A DNA stretch of 64,000 bases from Dreissena polymorpha (lineage: Eukaryota; Mollusca; Bivalvia; Myida; Dreissenidae): positions 48,766,840 to 48,830,839 of the forward strand of contig NC_068358.1 in assembly GCF_020536995.1 (NCBI RefSeq), given 5' to 3'. The position numbers were made by a program, and so were the translations under genes. Below are positions 36,261-50,500 of this stretch, piece after piece. The stretch's first letter is position 1, and every line of letters starts with the position of its first letter. Below the pieces are notes generated by a model, which did no database searches, had not been told where the DNA came from, and saw only the letters and a program-made list of their open reading frames with translations.

Positions 36261-36459
36261 TTCTCATCTACAAGTATAACGTAGACTTCCCAGAAAAATA
36301 AAACAAAAAAGCAGTGTATGATATAAAAAACAAATTTTTTATAATTAACAACAAAAAAGATTCCGGTAAGTCAGTAGTTAAGGGGCGTTAATTTTTTTGT
36401 TTTTTTTAGACAGCTAGAAATATGTTTATTTATTTATATATATGGTTACGGTTATTGTT

Positions 36460-36705
36460 TATTGGAGCCTTGTTCTGGGAAAACTGGGCTTAATGCATGT
36501 GCTCAAATTACAGTCTCAGATTAGCCTTTGCAGATCGCATCGACTAATCAGTTACAACACTTTTCGTTTAAACTTGATTATCAGTTAAAAGAGACTTCCT
36601 TTAAACAAAAAATCCTTTAAAGAGGAAAGTTTCGTCCCTGCGCAGGCTAATCTGGAACGACACTTTTGACATAAAGCCCAGCTTTCTTAGAGCGCGATGC
36701 TTTGT
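36460..36705. mobile_element. Fold-back short element, 'TTAAGCCCAG' family, copy 1
   Basis: Ends GGGAAAACTGGGCTTAATGC and CCCAGCTTTCTTAGAGCGCG are inverted relative to each other. The inner arms carry AGATTAGCCTTTGCAGA and GCAGGCTAATCTGGAACGAC. Other copies in this window are near 39955, 47643, 49032, 53523 and 57490. It is a MITE-like sequence with no ORF. Confidence 0.75.
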
Positions 36706-36748
36706 TACCCTACCTACCCTAAGCCTAACATTTACTCTAAACCTAGGT

Positions 36749-37464
36749 CAGGGCTATAGATAACAAGCGTATTTGCTTTATTACGCAATTACAATAACCG
36801 AAAACGTAATAAAATTCAAAATAAAGCGTACAAAAATGCAAATACAAATTTAATAACGTCATTCCCCAAAAAAACTTGCGTCACGAAACGCAATTCTTAC
36901 AAACACCGGGCGTATTTTTTAGACTGGTTATTTTCCATACAAAAATGTACCTGAGAGTTTATAGTTGTCCTATGAAGAAAAGAAGGCAGCCTTTCTAGCT
37001 GTTATCAATCTTTGGGGTATAATTGTAATTATTCGTAGACCCATCCAATTTTTACTTTAATTTTCAAGGTATTCAATTCAAAATGACCTGAAAAGGAAGT
37101 GCAAGGCTTTGAACAGCCTTTATAACTTCATCAATTGTGCAGCTATTTTCACGTACTTGGTCTTATTCAACGCAAAAATAAATGAACTTTGATCAGAAAT
37201 TCAGTAATTGTTTGTTGTTATGTACAGGTCCTTTTTGAATTCAATTTTTATAAATAATATATAGTAACCTTAGTAGATTTATATTATATTATATATGGCA
37301 TTCCCTAAATTGCCCAATTGAGTTAACAAACCGGGGGTGAAAAACCCAATTAAGCACAAAAGGAGGTGAAAATTTTTGCTTAAACATAAAATTTACAAAA
37401 ACCCTATTGTTGTCAAAAACAGGGTTGATTACCCAATATACCCCAAAATATATCTATAGCCCTG
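36749..37464. mobile_element. CAGGG-ended element, 716 bp, with 6-bp target duplication
   Basis: Ends CAGGGCTATAGATA... and ...TATCTATAGCCCTG are inverted, flanked by CTAGGT on both sides (36743-36748 and 37465-37470). hAT elements typically start CAG(G/T)G, but a 6-bp duplication is shorter than their usual 8, so the superfamily is open. The middle shares CTTCATCAATTGTGCAG with the fold-back elements at 15539 and 49924. Non-coding. The right half is also present at 8743. Confidence 0.75.
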
Positions 37465-37470
37465 CTAGGT

Positions 37471-38230
37471 TACTAAATACCGGTTTGTTTAACAAAAAAT
37501 AACGAAGCTTAACTACCGGATTACCAAGATTTGATTAAATAAAATCAAGGCGTGGAAATAAATTGCATACAAACGTACGAAATTATACCGCACTTATCTC
37601 CCTTGATTTGTAACAATGAAATTAAGGGAAAGAAAATCATTAACATTTCAAAGAGATTTGAGATGGATCTATTGCAAACGACATGTATATAACGCAAAAC
37701 CTATTCGCTACAACATTAAATACTATTTGAAATTAATACAAACGATAAGAGTCGACGAAAAATTGGCTTTTATGACAATTACCTAACCAGCTTGCCTCCC
37801 TTCAGCATCAAAGAGGAGTAACTCTGTCGTTCAATAATGTAATTAATACAAGGTAAACATTTTTTGCATCACCGTTTATATGTAAACAAGTGTGTGTTTC
37901 TCCATTTATGGTTTTATTAACATATTTTGCCACAATTTAATTTCTCAATGTTTGCTTTTTTTTTAGCTAGGTTAATTTAACCATTTAATAATATATTTCA
38001 AATATACGCCCAGCTACTATTGTCTGATGTAATACAATTAATGTTCTATTAATAGCCATTACTTTTAGTTTAGTTGCTATAATACAAATCCCAGCTGCCC
38101 TCCTGGTCGCTGGGAGCTGTACGTATGTACTCATAAAAGCTCAGAGCATTCAAGAAGAACTAGCCATTTCTTCTGAGTCCTGTCATCTCTTGTACATTCT
38201 TTATTCTTTGTAAATATATTTGATACAATT
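37471..38230. other. Spacer between two elements
   Basis: No gene. A short inverted repeat near 38086-38115 (ATCCCAGCTG / CGCTGGGAGCTG) resembles one at 17909-17947 (AACTCCCAGC / GCTGGGAGTT). Otherwise it is AT-rich unique-looking sequence. Confidence 0.4.
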
Positions 38231-38239
38231 GTTGATATG

Positions 38240-41079
38240 CGTTATGACTAGATACCGAAAACAGTACTGTTTTAGCGAAAACAGTAACATGTACCGAAAA
38301 CGGTGTTTTATTATTAAACAATGAATATTAAGACGAATACATCGCTTTTTCCTATGCCTGGTTTAAAAAGAATAGTAGTTTGAAGATATTTCAACATAAT
38401 AATAATTATATGTTAAAACTTTTAAATAAAATTTATTTTAATAACAATAATCCACATTCAGTTTTTTTTTCGAATACGAAAACAGTTAAATGTACGCCCG
38501 AAAACAGTGAACAAAGATACGAAAACAGTATGTATTCAATATGTAAGTGAGAAATAGATATTGATAATACATAACCAATACTATTTTATTCATTTGTAAT
38601 GAAGTTTATTTTTCCAAGAAACCAAAAATAGCATAGCAAATGGGTGTCATAATTGATCGCTTTAATATATTAGTTTTTAACGTCGGATATTTTTATTCAA
38701 GTACCGGTTCGTGTGTTCTTTTATGTTACATTTTCTATCAATATCAAACTGTGATCATTAAGGGGTTGTAATTAGAGATAAACTAAAGAACCTGATTGGT
38801 ATATTTTGTTTGTTGTTTTCACAATTTAATATTTGTATTCTAATTGTTTCAATAAACATTGTTGTTTTCCGTAGATTGATTAAACCAATCATAAAAGAAT
38901 TACTCAAATCTGGGTATAAAAAGTTGGAAGTTCAGTCTTGAATCCTTCTTAATAATAATACTGTTCGAAATTCCTTGTGATAATGTGTGAGTGGCTTACA
39001 ACGGCAATTGTCAAGTGTTTTTGCATTTTAGTAGAAATAACTTCACATCATTTATTCTTGTACAGAAAGTTACTTTAAAATAAACAAAATATGCAACCTA
39101 TTAATTTTTTGCTTGTTCGTCAGTCGTTGTCAAACACCTTCAATTGTTTGCATAAATATATGGGGGTGCATTACGTTTTTTGGAGTGTAAAGTATTTGTC
39201 GCAGTATCTGTCAGGTGTGAAGCCATTGTTTAATACCGATTAACATGTGTTCAGGTTTTTAATTCAATTAGGCAAATGTTATAGGCAATTGCCAGCCCTA
39301 AGGGATTTATCTGCAAGGTTTTATTACCTTAATCCGGCCATAAAAATGATTGATCGAAGTGACACCAGATAAGTGAAAATAGGGTAGACATCATATAAAA
39401 TAGCGCTTTAAAATGCAATAACACAGAATATACTGAATATATTATTAGACTTAAGCATATAAAGCTCATCGTCATAAACAAACATATAACAATAAAAGCA
39501 TGCGTTTTAAGTTAATATAAAATACATCATTTCGAACAAAGATCAATTTAGATATACACGAAATGAAACTTTTTTTGGCGAGAGTGTCACATGGTTGTTT
39601 ATACATAATAACCACATAATGTCCAACATAGCTTTATAATTGCAATAAATATTACGATATCATGTACCTATATTTTTTGCAAGAGAAATATTATAATTGT
39701 ATACTATATTTATTCTACTTGTCGCACTAATAATTGTAGAATGTAATTTTGTTGTTTTGTGCTTTATGCATCCTGTTTATAGATTCTTTGATAAATCGTT
39801 CATTAAAGAACACTTGTTAAATTCCTTTTAAAAGCTATTGTATTTTTATTGTTGTTATGGAAAATTTTGATTTTAAAGGACATTATATTATTTAAGCAAT
39901 GTGACAAACAAGCAATTTCTGTATTGAAGCATTTCAACTTAGAGTCGATAATATGACTCTGAGAAAACAGGGCATAATGTATGTGGGTAACGTGTCGTCC
40001 TAGATTAGCCTGTTCAGTCTGCACAGGCTAATTAGGGACGACACTTTCCGCTTTAATGGCATGTTTCGTTAAAATGAAGTCTCTTCTTTACAAAAATCCA
40101 ATTTAGGCGGAAAGTTTCGTCCCTGCTAAGCACGTGAAGACTGCACAGACTAATATGCGACGACTCTTGCCGCACATGCATTATGCTCAGTTTTCTTAGA
40201 ACGCGACTCATATATAGATATCTATGTTAAAAGGATTTTATGCAACAAAAACGTTTGAACAATTATTGGAGAGTTCTGTTGTCGTTTTATTTTGTGATAC
40301 AACGAGGATTGTTTAAAGAAAGTATACAATTTCAAACACGGTCCGATACCGAACGGCATATTATGCATCTTATTATGAAATGTTATTTATTTCCAGTCTT
40401 TATGTAAAACATTTATGCTCGTTTAATTTAATTTTGTCTACCAGAAATACCAATATCTAAAATGTGTGAAATAATAAAATATATATTTTGTTGATGTATT
40501 CTTTTATATTACCATTGGCTTATTTACAAGTACCGTCTTAAACATATTTTAATCTTAAATGCTTACTGAAGTTATCATGTATTAAAGTCATGATTTAAAT
40601 GAAATATCATGATGTAAAGGTGGGAAATCTAACTGTTTTCGGTACATGTTACTGTTTTGGCGAAAACAGCACTTAATGTATTCTTTTATATTACCATAGA
40701 CTTAATTACAAGCACCGTCTTAAACATATTTTAATCTTCGCTTAAATGCTTACTGAAGTTATCATGTATTAAAGTCATGATTTAACTGAAATATCATGAT
40801 GTAAAGGTGGGAAATCTAACTGTTTGCGGTAAATTTACTGTTTTCGGTATCATATCCTCGTATTATATATTGCTTCCATCTTGAAACAGGAATAAAATGC
40901 TTTTTGTAAAAAAGAAAAAATGAATATTAAGCATTATTTAAACGCATACTGGAGTCAACAGTCATTAAAATCATAGTTTAACGCCACTATCACGATGTAG
41001 AGGCGGGAAATCTCACTGTTTTCGGTACATGTTACTGTTTTCGCGAAAACAGTACTGTTTTCGGTATCTAGTCATACCC
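38240..41079. mobile_element. 2.84-kb Mutator-like non-autonomous element with 9-bp target duplication
   Basis: Compound terminal inverted repeats of about 60 bp (TATGACTAGATACCGAAAAC at the left, its complement at the right) are bordered by perfect GTTGATATG at 38231-38239 and 41080-41088; a 9-bp duplication is typical of MULEs. The TIRs are built from GAAAACAG and CTGTTTTC boxes, including a perfect 20-bp palindrome ACTGTTTTCGCGAAAACAGT at 41034-41053. More boxes lie near 38470-38530. The right third has about three tandem copies of a 110-185-bp unit (from 40494, 40675 and 40910). No transposase ORF is seen. A fold-back element is nested at about 39955-40205. Confidence 0.8.
39955..40205. 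mobile_element. Fold-back short element, copy 2, nested in the Mutator-like element
   Basis: Ends CTGAGAAAACAGGGCATAAT and TATGCTCAGTTTTCTTAGAA with inner arms GCACAGGCTAATTAGGGACG and CAGACTAATATGCGACG place it in the same family as 36460-36705. Its insertion postdates the host element. Confidence 0.75.
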
Positions 41080-41573
41080 GTTGATATGTTCCTAATCACT
41101 TATAAGATTTTTGCTGGTTACTGTATCATATGTATAGTTGTAGTATATGTATCTATCGATTGAAAGTTCACAAATGAAAAGATCCTCACAATGTGTAAGA
41201 GTTAGTTGACATCCTCTAGATGAAAGAGTTAAGTTCAATTGTGAATAAATAATATCTAATGCAATATAAACAAATAGAAACTTAAGAATCCCTAAAAAAC
41301 TAAATATCATTAAGATTTGAAAGCAGGTACTTAGAATTTCTGTGCATGCTGTATTTGTCTCTACATGTATGTCTGACAAATTGCAAATTTACTAACAGCA
41401 ATTTTATGTCCAATTTATTTTGTATTTGCCAATAAAATTGACATGGCTTGACTATTCATAAACTTTGTTCTTGCAAATCAGAAAATAGTTTAAATTCTAC
41501 GCTCATTTGATATTATCTTAACATTTTAGTGGTGATCATTCTTTGAATTGACTACATCTATCTGCCTTGGAGG

Positions 41574-44500
41574 ATGGCCAGCTCTTTACAGTTTAGGGAG
41601 TGTGCTCCCCCCATGGAGAACCTGTTGGCGAATGGCGTTCCAAGTATTGCTGCCATGGAGACATATATTGCAGATCTGGATATTGATCTTGAGGAAAATG
41701 CTAAGGAGTTAGTATAAGTATTATAGTTGTATACAGTGAGGGGCTCAAAACCATGACTGCCGGAACACATCCCCAAGCTGTACAAAATGAGCTTATCAGA
41801 CGGATGATTGTTACTCACACACACTACACTCCTTCCCCAATTCACTTTTTATGCGGAAATCTAGGCACTAAAGCCATTAACTTCTGATACCAATAAAGTA
41901 ACCTCTGGAGGAAAGGTTTACAGGAACACTAGCACAGTGCTCTATCCATTGAGCTTATCCAGCTGCTTGGTGTTGCCCTTACACACACTACACAACTTAC
42001 AATTTCATTGTGTATTTGTAAATACTATTAAAGGCTGGTAAACAATTGTCAGTATTATATCTATAGTTGATTTGATATAAAGTACCGTAATTGACGTACA
42101 ACAAAGTTTCTTAAATATATGCATTACCAATTTATTTGTCTCTGTTGTCTTCATTTTAATGTCGGAAGTACTAATCACTGCTTATACAACCATTTGGATC
42201 ACTGTAAAAACTTAAAGTTGAATGACACTCTAAATTTTCAGTTTTTGGCCAAAATTATCATTTTTCTTGACTATAAATTTTCATACAGGTTTTTGTCCTA
42301 AATTATGGCTTTGAATTTTCTGATATTATTTTACCAGGATTCTGCCCTGTTGCGCATATCTGGTGACACTTGCAATCATGCGTTTTTATACTGGATTAAG
42401 GTCATAAAACCTAGCAGAGGAACACCTTAAGCAATAGACCATTAAATTTGTGTTATTAATGGGGTAAATAACTATAAATACCTGAAATAGACAATTGCTT
42501 CACCCAACAGCTTAAAGTGAAACTTATATTATTGTAACTTATACTATACAGTGTGGTATTTTACAAAAACATGCTACTATTCGTTGAAATAATTGACGCT
42601 ATAGACATTATATACCAGCATCGAATCATCGGCTATAAACTTTACATACCAGCATCTGATCATCAATGAAATGTTTTTAGTGTCTCTAATTTTCAAATAC
42701 CTTTATTTTTTGTCTCCAAATTTTCAGACATTTGCATTTTTAAATATTTTTTGTATCTTTATTATCAGACACGAACAAAATTAATTTTTAAATGTCCAAA
42801 AACTTAGAACTTACACATATCGGACAAAATTGGATTTTAAAATGTTAATTCAGGCTTTGCAAAAAACCTATATTCTGAGCCCAAGCTGTATAAATTCCAA
42901 TTCCACTGTAGAGTTTTGAACTTGTTATAGTCTGATTGGTCTATGAATATAACAATGTTGCTGTGCCTTAATTTTCATAGATGAAATATCAGCCAGGTAG
43001 TGCTGGCACAGCAACAGTTCGCTGTATGCAGATTCAGTGTTTTCCATTTACATGACATTTTAGGCTGCCCCAGGACCCTGGTCAACGGTCCTGGTAGTAA
43101 AAATGTGGGTTTCTAGAATTATTTGCCTGTTTTTACAGTAAATTTGTCTTTTGAACTGGTAGTAATCAATTGAAATTTTGGAACAGTATTAATGTTCAAT
43201 TAACATAATACATGGTGATATTTAAGATTGCATAATGTGATTGTCTTTATTTCAACCTATCAGTGATTCACTGTTCATCTAAAAAATGATAGAGAGACAG
43301 GAAAGTTTGTCAGCTTCTTGTTCCTTCTTTTAAAACTGGCAGATACTGAGCTTTTTTAACCTTCCATCCAAAAATGATAGAATATTCTGAAAAGGCGAAA
43401 ATATAACATTTATTTGGAGACCATTTATAAATGAATGAACGCCGAGTCCAATCATATTAGGACCATTGTTAGAATAGTGCACCACATATTTGGTTAATGT
43501 AAACAAAACCATGACAAATGTTTATTGTTATCTGTGAACTCAACAGTAAATTTATATTACATTGTATAATATTAACATTTACCCTGAAAATAATTTCATA
43601 TTGATATGCTTTACTTGTTAGCATATAGCTTACATTTCATTTGTAAGAGAACAACACAAGTATTCTAAATTAACCCTACCACAGCAGATTGGGGTGCTCT
43701 ATTATGGTCAATATTCACCAAGAACTACAACTTTTTTTACTTACTGTAGACTGAAATATAGATATCTTCCTTGTTAATATCGCGAAGTAATATGTCAGAA
43801 AAATTGTGCTCTCTTTTATATGGGACTTGACTTGCAATTCATGAACATTTGACGTAGAATATCTCATCCTGTTAATCACTGCAGATAAATGAGTTATCAG
43901 TTCAGTTAATGAATGACATTGAAAGATTAAATTGTGCTTTTGAGACCTCAGTCTGTCTGTATGTCAGTCAGTCTGTCAGAATGTGGATCCTGCGATATCT
44001 CAAAAAGTACTTTAGCTTGGTTGATGAAACTTAGTGTGTGGATTGAGGGCCATATGGGGAAAATGCTTGTTATTTCAGTTGATATCTGGCCATCAGTCTG
44101 TCTGGACTAATCTGGATCATGAGATAATTCAAAAATACTTAAGGTTAATGCTATTTTGTACGTGGATAGGTTTCCATGTGGGGAATATGTATCTTCTTTT
44201 AGTTTTGTCTGTTAGTCCCATCAATTTTTTTCATCATACCAAAATTGTGCTTACTTTGGTTACAATTGTAATTGAACAAGGAAATTTAAACGGTGCCATT
44301 ACTTAAGAGTATGCATACTAATTGGTATGGTTATGTAGATCCTGTTATTACACCGACAACATGAATACGGTTGGCGACTGCTGGTTGACTTTAACAAAGA
44401 TCTTTTTATTTAAAAGCATGAACATAAAATAATAAACATGGCAAGATGACGTATCTGCCACATTGGGCTGTAGCCTTGGGCCATAGTAGAATTCTGATGA

Positions 44501-47500
44501 AAGGTTTGTGCACATATTTATTAATTTATACGTACACTCTATTAGAAATTATATTTGTATTTAGAATTTGTATAAAACAATCAATTGGGCTATGCAATTC
44601 TTCATGGGTAAAAGTCAGAAGGACTAAAGTCAAACAAGTTTTTGAGGCAGACTGCTAATGCTTCATTTTCCTAAGAAAAAACTTAGGTATGGAGTGTATT
44701 CAATCCCTTGTATGTGTGTCACCTCTGTGGGTTCTAGGCTGGATGCGTGCCTGCAGGAGATGTTGCAGCTGACCAACACAATAGTGGGCAAAGAGTATGT
44801 GACCCCCCGGGACGCCCTGCTCAGTATGCTCAGCCTGCGCACCTTGGAGAACGACTCCTGCTATGACCCGGAAACAGACGCCATTACAGATATACTCAAC
44901 CATGCTGTAAGATTTTGTTATTTTGGTTATTAATGTAACTGTTGTCGTTTTCTGTATGAAACTATTACTAAAAATATTTGTTGATGTCTTGTGCTTATGT
45001 TGAAGTGGAGAATGCTAATAGGTCCTTAGTTTGTTTATGGTAGTATATAGATATATCATGTGGGAAATAAAAATGTTGTACAATCCCCGTATAAAACAAT
45101 AACTATAAAAAGCAAAGCCAGTGTTTATGTTCAATGGTAATGAATCAGTGAATGATGCTAGAAAAAGTTTTGGGGTTAGTTGTTCATGTTAGTGTGTATG
45201 TCTTATAGGAAACACAAGTGTTTCTTCATTTTCTGAATGAAACTCTAAAACAATTGCAGTCAATTTTAATGTTCCAGGATTATCCAAGGACAGTGAACAG
45301 TGCTAGTCAATGTCATTGGTTTGCTTTTTGATTGGTGAACATGTTAAACGGAAGTCAGGTTATTTTTTTTATTTTTTTTAGTAATGTTTATTTTGAAAAC
45401 ACAATGTTTTTACATGTTGTTATGAAAGTCCAACCAGTATTGATGCCCCATGTGTCTGTTACAGTGGAAGATGCTGGACGCGGTGCCTGGCAGTGAGGAG
45501 GCAGTGTTTCAGGACCTGCTATCCCTCTCCTCACAGCAGGGCCTCTCCCTGCCCCTTAGGGCTGCAGTGGTGGACCCCATCGCCTCCACCATGTCCCTCA
45601 ACACAGTGTCTGACAGCAGTGAGATACATATTGCTCAGCAGTGGGACCAGATCGCCTTCAGACTCAGGTGAGCGACTGTCAGGGAAGTTTTTAATATTTA
45701 GATACACGTTTTGATGCATTTGTTGTCCCATAGAAAATCTAATTACATTAAATAAGAGTATTTGCCCTTTGTTGTTTTTCTTTAATGTAACTTTTCAGAT
45801 ACAGTACAAGATTTCAACTTAAAACTTCAAATGTGTAGATATCAATGAGGAAAATTGCCATGCAAAAGAACCATAACCATACACTTTCTTACATAAGAGT
45901 TATTGCCTTTTGTTGTTTTTGTATAATGTAACTTTTCAAGGCTATATCTCAGATGCACTACACAATTTAAACACGAAATTTAATTGGTGTAAAGATATCA
46001 AGGATATAGAGGATATTTGTGTGATTCGGTAGATTATTGATTTTAATTCACGAGTGATCATAGAAAAAATATGTTTTCTATGATCACGAGTGAATTAAAA
46101 TCAATATTCCACTGAATCCAGCAAATTTTCTTTTTATTTTATGCTTTTTTTTCACAGTTTAAACACATTGCTAAAGAGTTTAACTAAAGAATTTCGCTGG
46201 GATAATGACATCATTTCGTTAAAAAAATAATTTTCACTGTTAATTTTCACTGTTTGAAACAGTGAAATTATCAGTTTTATTTCACTGATATTTCTTTATA
46301 AACCACCGGAAAGCATAAAATAATATCCCGTATATCAAGGGATTTGCACCCATCTATAAACAAAATTTATTTGGCGTGGGATATAAATTGTCTTCTTGTT
46401 TTATCTATATTTTTGGACAAAAAAGAAAAGAAAAGCAATTGTCCAAAACTAAGAGGAATAACAGTATACTTTATAGGAACTTAATTATTATTGAACTAAA
46501 TAAAAGTTCCGTTTGTTTTCTCTCTTTAAATTCATTAATTTCTGACATTGTTCATCCTGTAGGCGTTTCTTCATTGATCGTTTGTCACTGCTGCCAGTGG
46601 GCCCCATGGAGCCAGCTGTTAACATCTATGAGAGACGCAGGCTCAAATATGTGCAGGCCTTGATCACCCTGCAGCCCATAGAGGAGGTCTGGGAAAAGTA
46701 AGTGGGACAGAGCTTACAATGTTGTTCATATCGATCTCATCATACGTTAACTTTTACTTTTCATCAAACTTTTCATAAAAAATCTAATGGTTTCTCCACT
46801 CAAAAGTTAAAATATAAAAATTCTAATTATCCCCCCCCCATAGTCTTTCCGTTCGTCCGGAGCCATATCTTGGAAGTGCTTTGGCGGATTTCATTGAAAC
46901 TTGGTATGAGTATGTATATGGATAAGAGGATGATGCACGCCAAATGGCATTGTAAACCATCAGTTAATAACAGAGTTATGGCCCTTTGTATCTTGAAAAA
47001 TGCTTTTTTGTGTGTCCGGAGCCATATCTTGGAAGTGCTTTGGCGTATTTCATTGAAACTTGGTATGAGTATGTATATGGATAAGAGGATGATGCAGGCC
47101 AAAAAGCATTGTACACCATCTGTTTATAACGGAGTTATGGCCCTTTGTATCTTGAAAAAATGCTTTTTTTAGTGTCAATTATAATACTTTTATGTCCAGA
47201 AGCATATAGGCGGGGGTTATCAATTCAACGAATTTGCTTGTTATTAACATAATTTTGCTTGCCTGAAACTTGTTTTTTTTGGTAAAATAGGTTGATGAAT
47301 TCAGGACTTTATAAATCAAGAACAATTTACCAAAACATTTGAATGCACCGGAAGTTATGGAACTCAAGTCCATTTTTGTGATCTCTTACAACACATCTGT
47401 TTTTATATTGTGCTTTATTAAATAATAACAAAGTCAAAGTGAATCTTATACAAAATGATTGTCCTATGATACATCATAAAATTGTCAATTCTGCCAATAA

Positions 47501-50500
47501 TCAATCATCATTGATGAAAAAATAAGTTAATTTCAATGCTCTGGCATCTTTGATCCATGATTATCATCTTGTTGTTTGTTTCTCTTCAGTTATTGTAAAC
47601 TAGCACGGTGTTTTTGTTCCACTGCTCTGTAATATATATAATAAGAGCCTTACTCTTGGGGTTAAATCCTTGTGCAAAAAGTTTCCTCCCAGATAAGCCT
47701 GCGTAGTCTGCATAGGCTGATCAGGGACAACACTTTTCGCTTAAACTGGATTTTAGCTAAGAAAAAAATTGCTTTAAATAAAAAATCCAATAAAAGCCGA
47801 AAGTATTGTCCCTGATTAGCTTGTGCAGACTGGACAGGTTACTATGGGACAACACTCGACACACAGGCATTGAGCAAGTTTTTACCGGAGCATGGCTCAT
47901 TTGGATTTTCTTTCACATATTTACTGACTATGCAATCCCCAGGTACCATGCAGTGAGAGTTCAGCAGCTAGAGAAATGCCTCAGCCGCCTGATACCAGAG
48001 TCTGAGGCTGTCCCAGCAGACATTCTTCAAGTGTCCAGTAACTGCTCAGAGATAGCGCAGATCATTGCACGTATGATGAGCGAGGACTTCGTGACCCTCA
48101 CCAGCGGGGTCGTCAAGAAAGCGTCCAAAATATTCCAGGCATTTCAGAAGTCATATCTTGAGAAGTACTCGGATGAAATGTCAGCACTTGTCGACGAGGT
48201 GGTGGATGAGTTGCAGGATTCGTCTGGGAAGGGTCCGGTAAAGGGACTGACTAAAGAGGGTTCTTTAAGAAAGTCGAAGAGCAAACAGGACATGAATGGG
48301 AAATTGAAGTCCGCACAGAGTGTTGAAAGCGTGGACAACATGGTTGATAGGTTGTCAACAGGGAATGTGCAAAAGCTCATACCAGTCAAGTACATAAAGG
48401 TCATTCTGAATATTGTGACCACGTTACAGCAGATTGAGGATCATCTTGATGGCCTTCAGAGAGCCACCGTCTGGGACTTTGGGGGAATATCAACCAAGAA
48501 ATCACACAGGAAAGGCAGCTTGAAGGGTTTGTATGAGTGATAGATACCTGTCTTAGATGTTTACTGGGTGCTATGTTTATTCTCATGTACTAGATTTTGA
48601 AAATCATTTATTTGTAATGTATATGATTATATATATATATTTTATTCACTCTTAATAAGGACGAGTATCACTCTCTGCAACAGTAATTGAAAGCAACAAT
48701 ACAGTCATGTATGTGTTCACTGCAGTACATGTATAGTATACTTATGCATTTCAATGTGTATTTAAGATGTTTTGGAACTTTAAATTGGATGTTTGGAACT
48801 TAATTAACTTGTAAACCTGATACATGTATATATGAGTACATTTTCATAATATGACATGTGAATGTACATGTGAATTATTGTAGATAATATATATTCTGCA
48901 ATTATCATAAAGTCTGCATGTACGTATTTCATAAAAAGAAAGTTTTCCTTACATGGTTTTGCTGATGGATATTTTTTATTTAAAAGATTAATGTATCACC
49001 AGTGCCTGTTTAAGTCAGTGATATACATGTAATATTTGAGCGCTGTGGGAAAATAAGGCATCTTACATATGTGTAAAGTGTCATACCTGATTAGACTGTG
49101 TAGCTGGCATACGCTAATCAGGAACGACACTTTCATAGAGACTGAAATTTTATTTAGAAGAGACATCCTTAAAAAATAAATTCATTTAAGCTTAAAATGT
49201 CGGCCAAGATTAAATGCACATGCGTTAAGTAGGCTCATTTAAATTCATTGACCTCAGTGTTTCCTGTGCAGGTGTGTTAAAGCCCAGTTCTAGCCCAGAG
49301 CTGATGCGGCGCCCAGCCAGTGCCACATTGAGCATAGACTCTGACACATGGACGCCTGACAGCCTGCTGGCCTCCTGTGTATCCACGTCCTCTGTCACTT
49401 TTGAACAGCCGCCTGGGCCCAGAGGTATGCACTATTTACGAATCTTTTATATAGCATATAATCTTTAATAAATACCTTTCCCCTTTGTCATGAACACAAA
49501 GAATTATCCTGGTCTATCTTAAGTTCGTGGATATAACAAATAGAACAGTTTTATAAGTAATTATATTTTTATTTTGATCAAATTAATATAATTAATCATA
49601 AATTAAATCCTCACCTATGTAAATAATAACAAAGAATCAAATTCAATTGTAATCTTGTCTTCCAAATTCAAGTTAACAAACACCATCCATCAGTATGAAC
49701 TGCCATTTTGAATTCATGTAAGTTCATGGATGACACATGTGACGTCCTTACTCCAGAACAGCTGATTAGGCCAAATGTAGAAATGTGTGCTTTCTAAACA
49801 TTTTTTAATACATGAATGAAAACAATAAAAAAATACATGTAACTGAACATTGAACATTTATAAAGAACATTATTTAATGAAATATTTAATGTTTCAATGG
49901 AGTTGAATTGGCCTGTAAATTAACACAGTAAGTTAGCTTGTGGCTATGATATTTATTAGTGAAAACATCATTTTGAATGATAAATAATCAAAATATAACG
50001 AAAAATCAACTTTTTGAAAAAAAATTCACTATCAAATAAATATATATATATATATGATATATTATAATAAGGTATCCAACTCAAGATCACCCGAAAACAG
50101 GCATAACTTTATCAAGTGTACAGAGATTTTCACAAACTTGGTCTTATAAATGCAACGCAGAAATAAATTTCCTTGCATTTGCAGAAATCTGGCAAGATAT
50201 GTACATTTCCGGAAAGTAAATTAATTTCTGCGTTGAATAAGACTGAGTTCGTGCACAACTGATGATGGTATGGCTGTTCAAAGTGATGCACCTCGCTTTA
50301 GGGTCATTTTGAGTTAAATACCTATGATAGTGAAATATTTTTTTTCAGAAAAGTTGATTTTTCGTTATAATTTGATTATTTATCATTAAAAATGATTTTT
50401 TCTCTAATAAATATCATAGCCACACACTAACCGCATGTGTACATTAAATAAAAAGGCATAAGGAACCAGGTACCGTAAAACACTTCTTATTTTACATTGC

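Noticed and set aside
38080-38240. Possible LTR fragment suggested by CCCAGCTG / CGCTGGGAGCTG and a nearby T-rich stretch
   Set aside because: No paired long repeat, primer-binding site or coding region was found, and a similar small hairpin at 17909 has unrelated flanks.
47806-48540. 244-codon plus-strand ORF as a stand-alone gene
   Set aside because: It is exon 5 of the KIAA0825-like gene plus open intron sequence on both sides; the left part belongs to a fold-back element.
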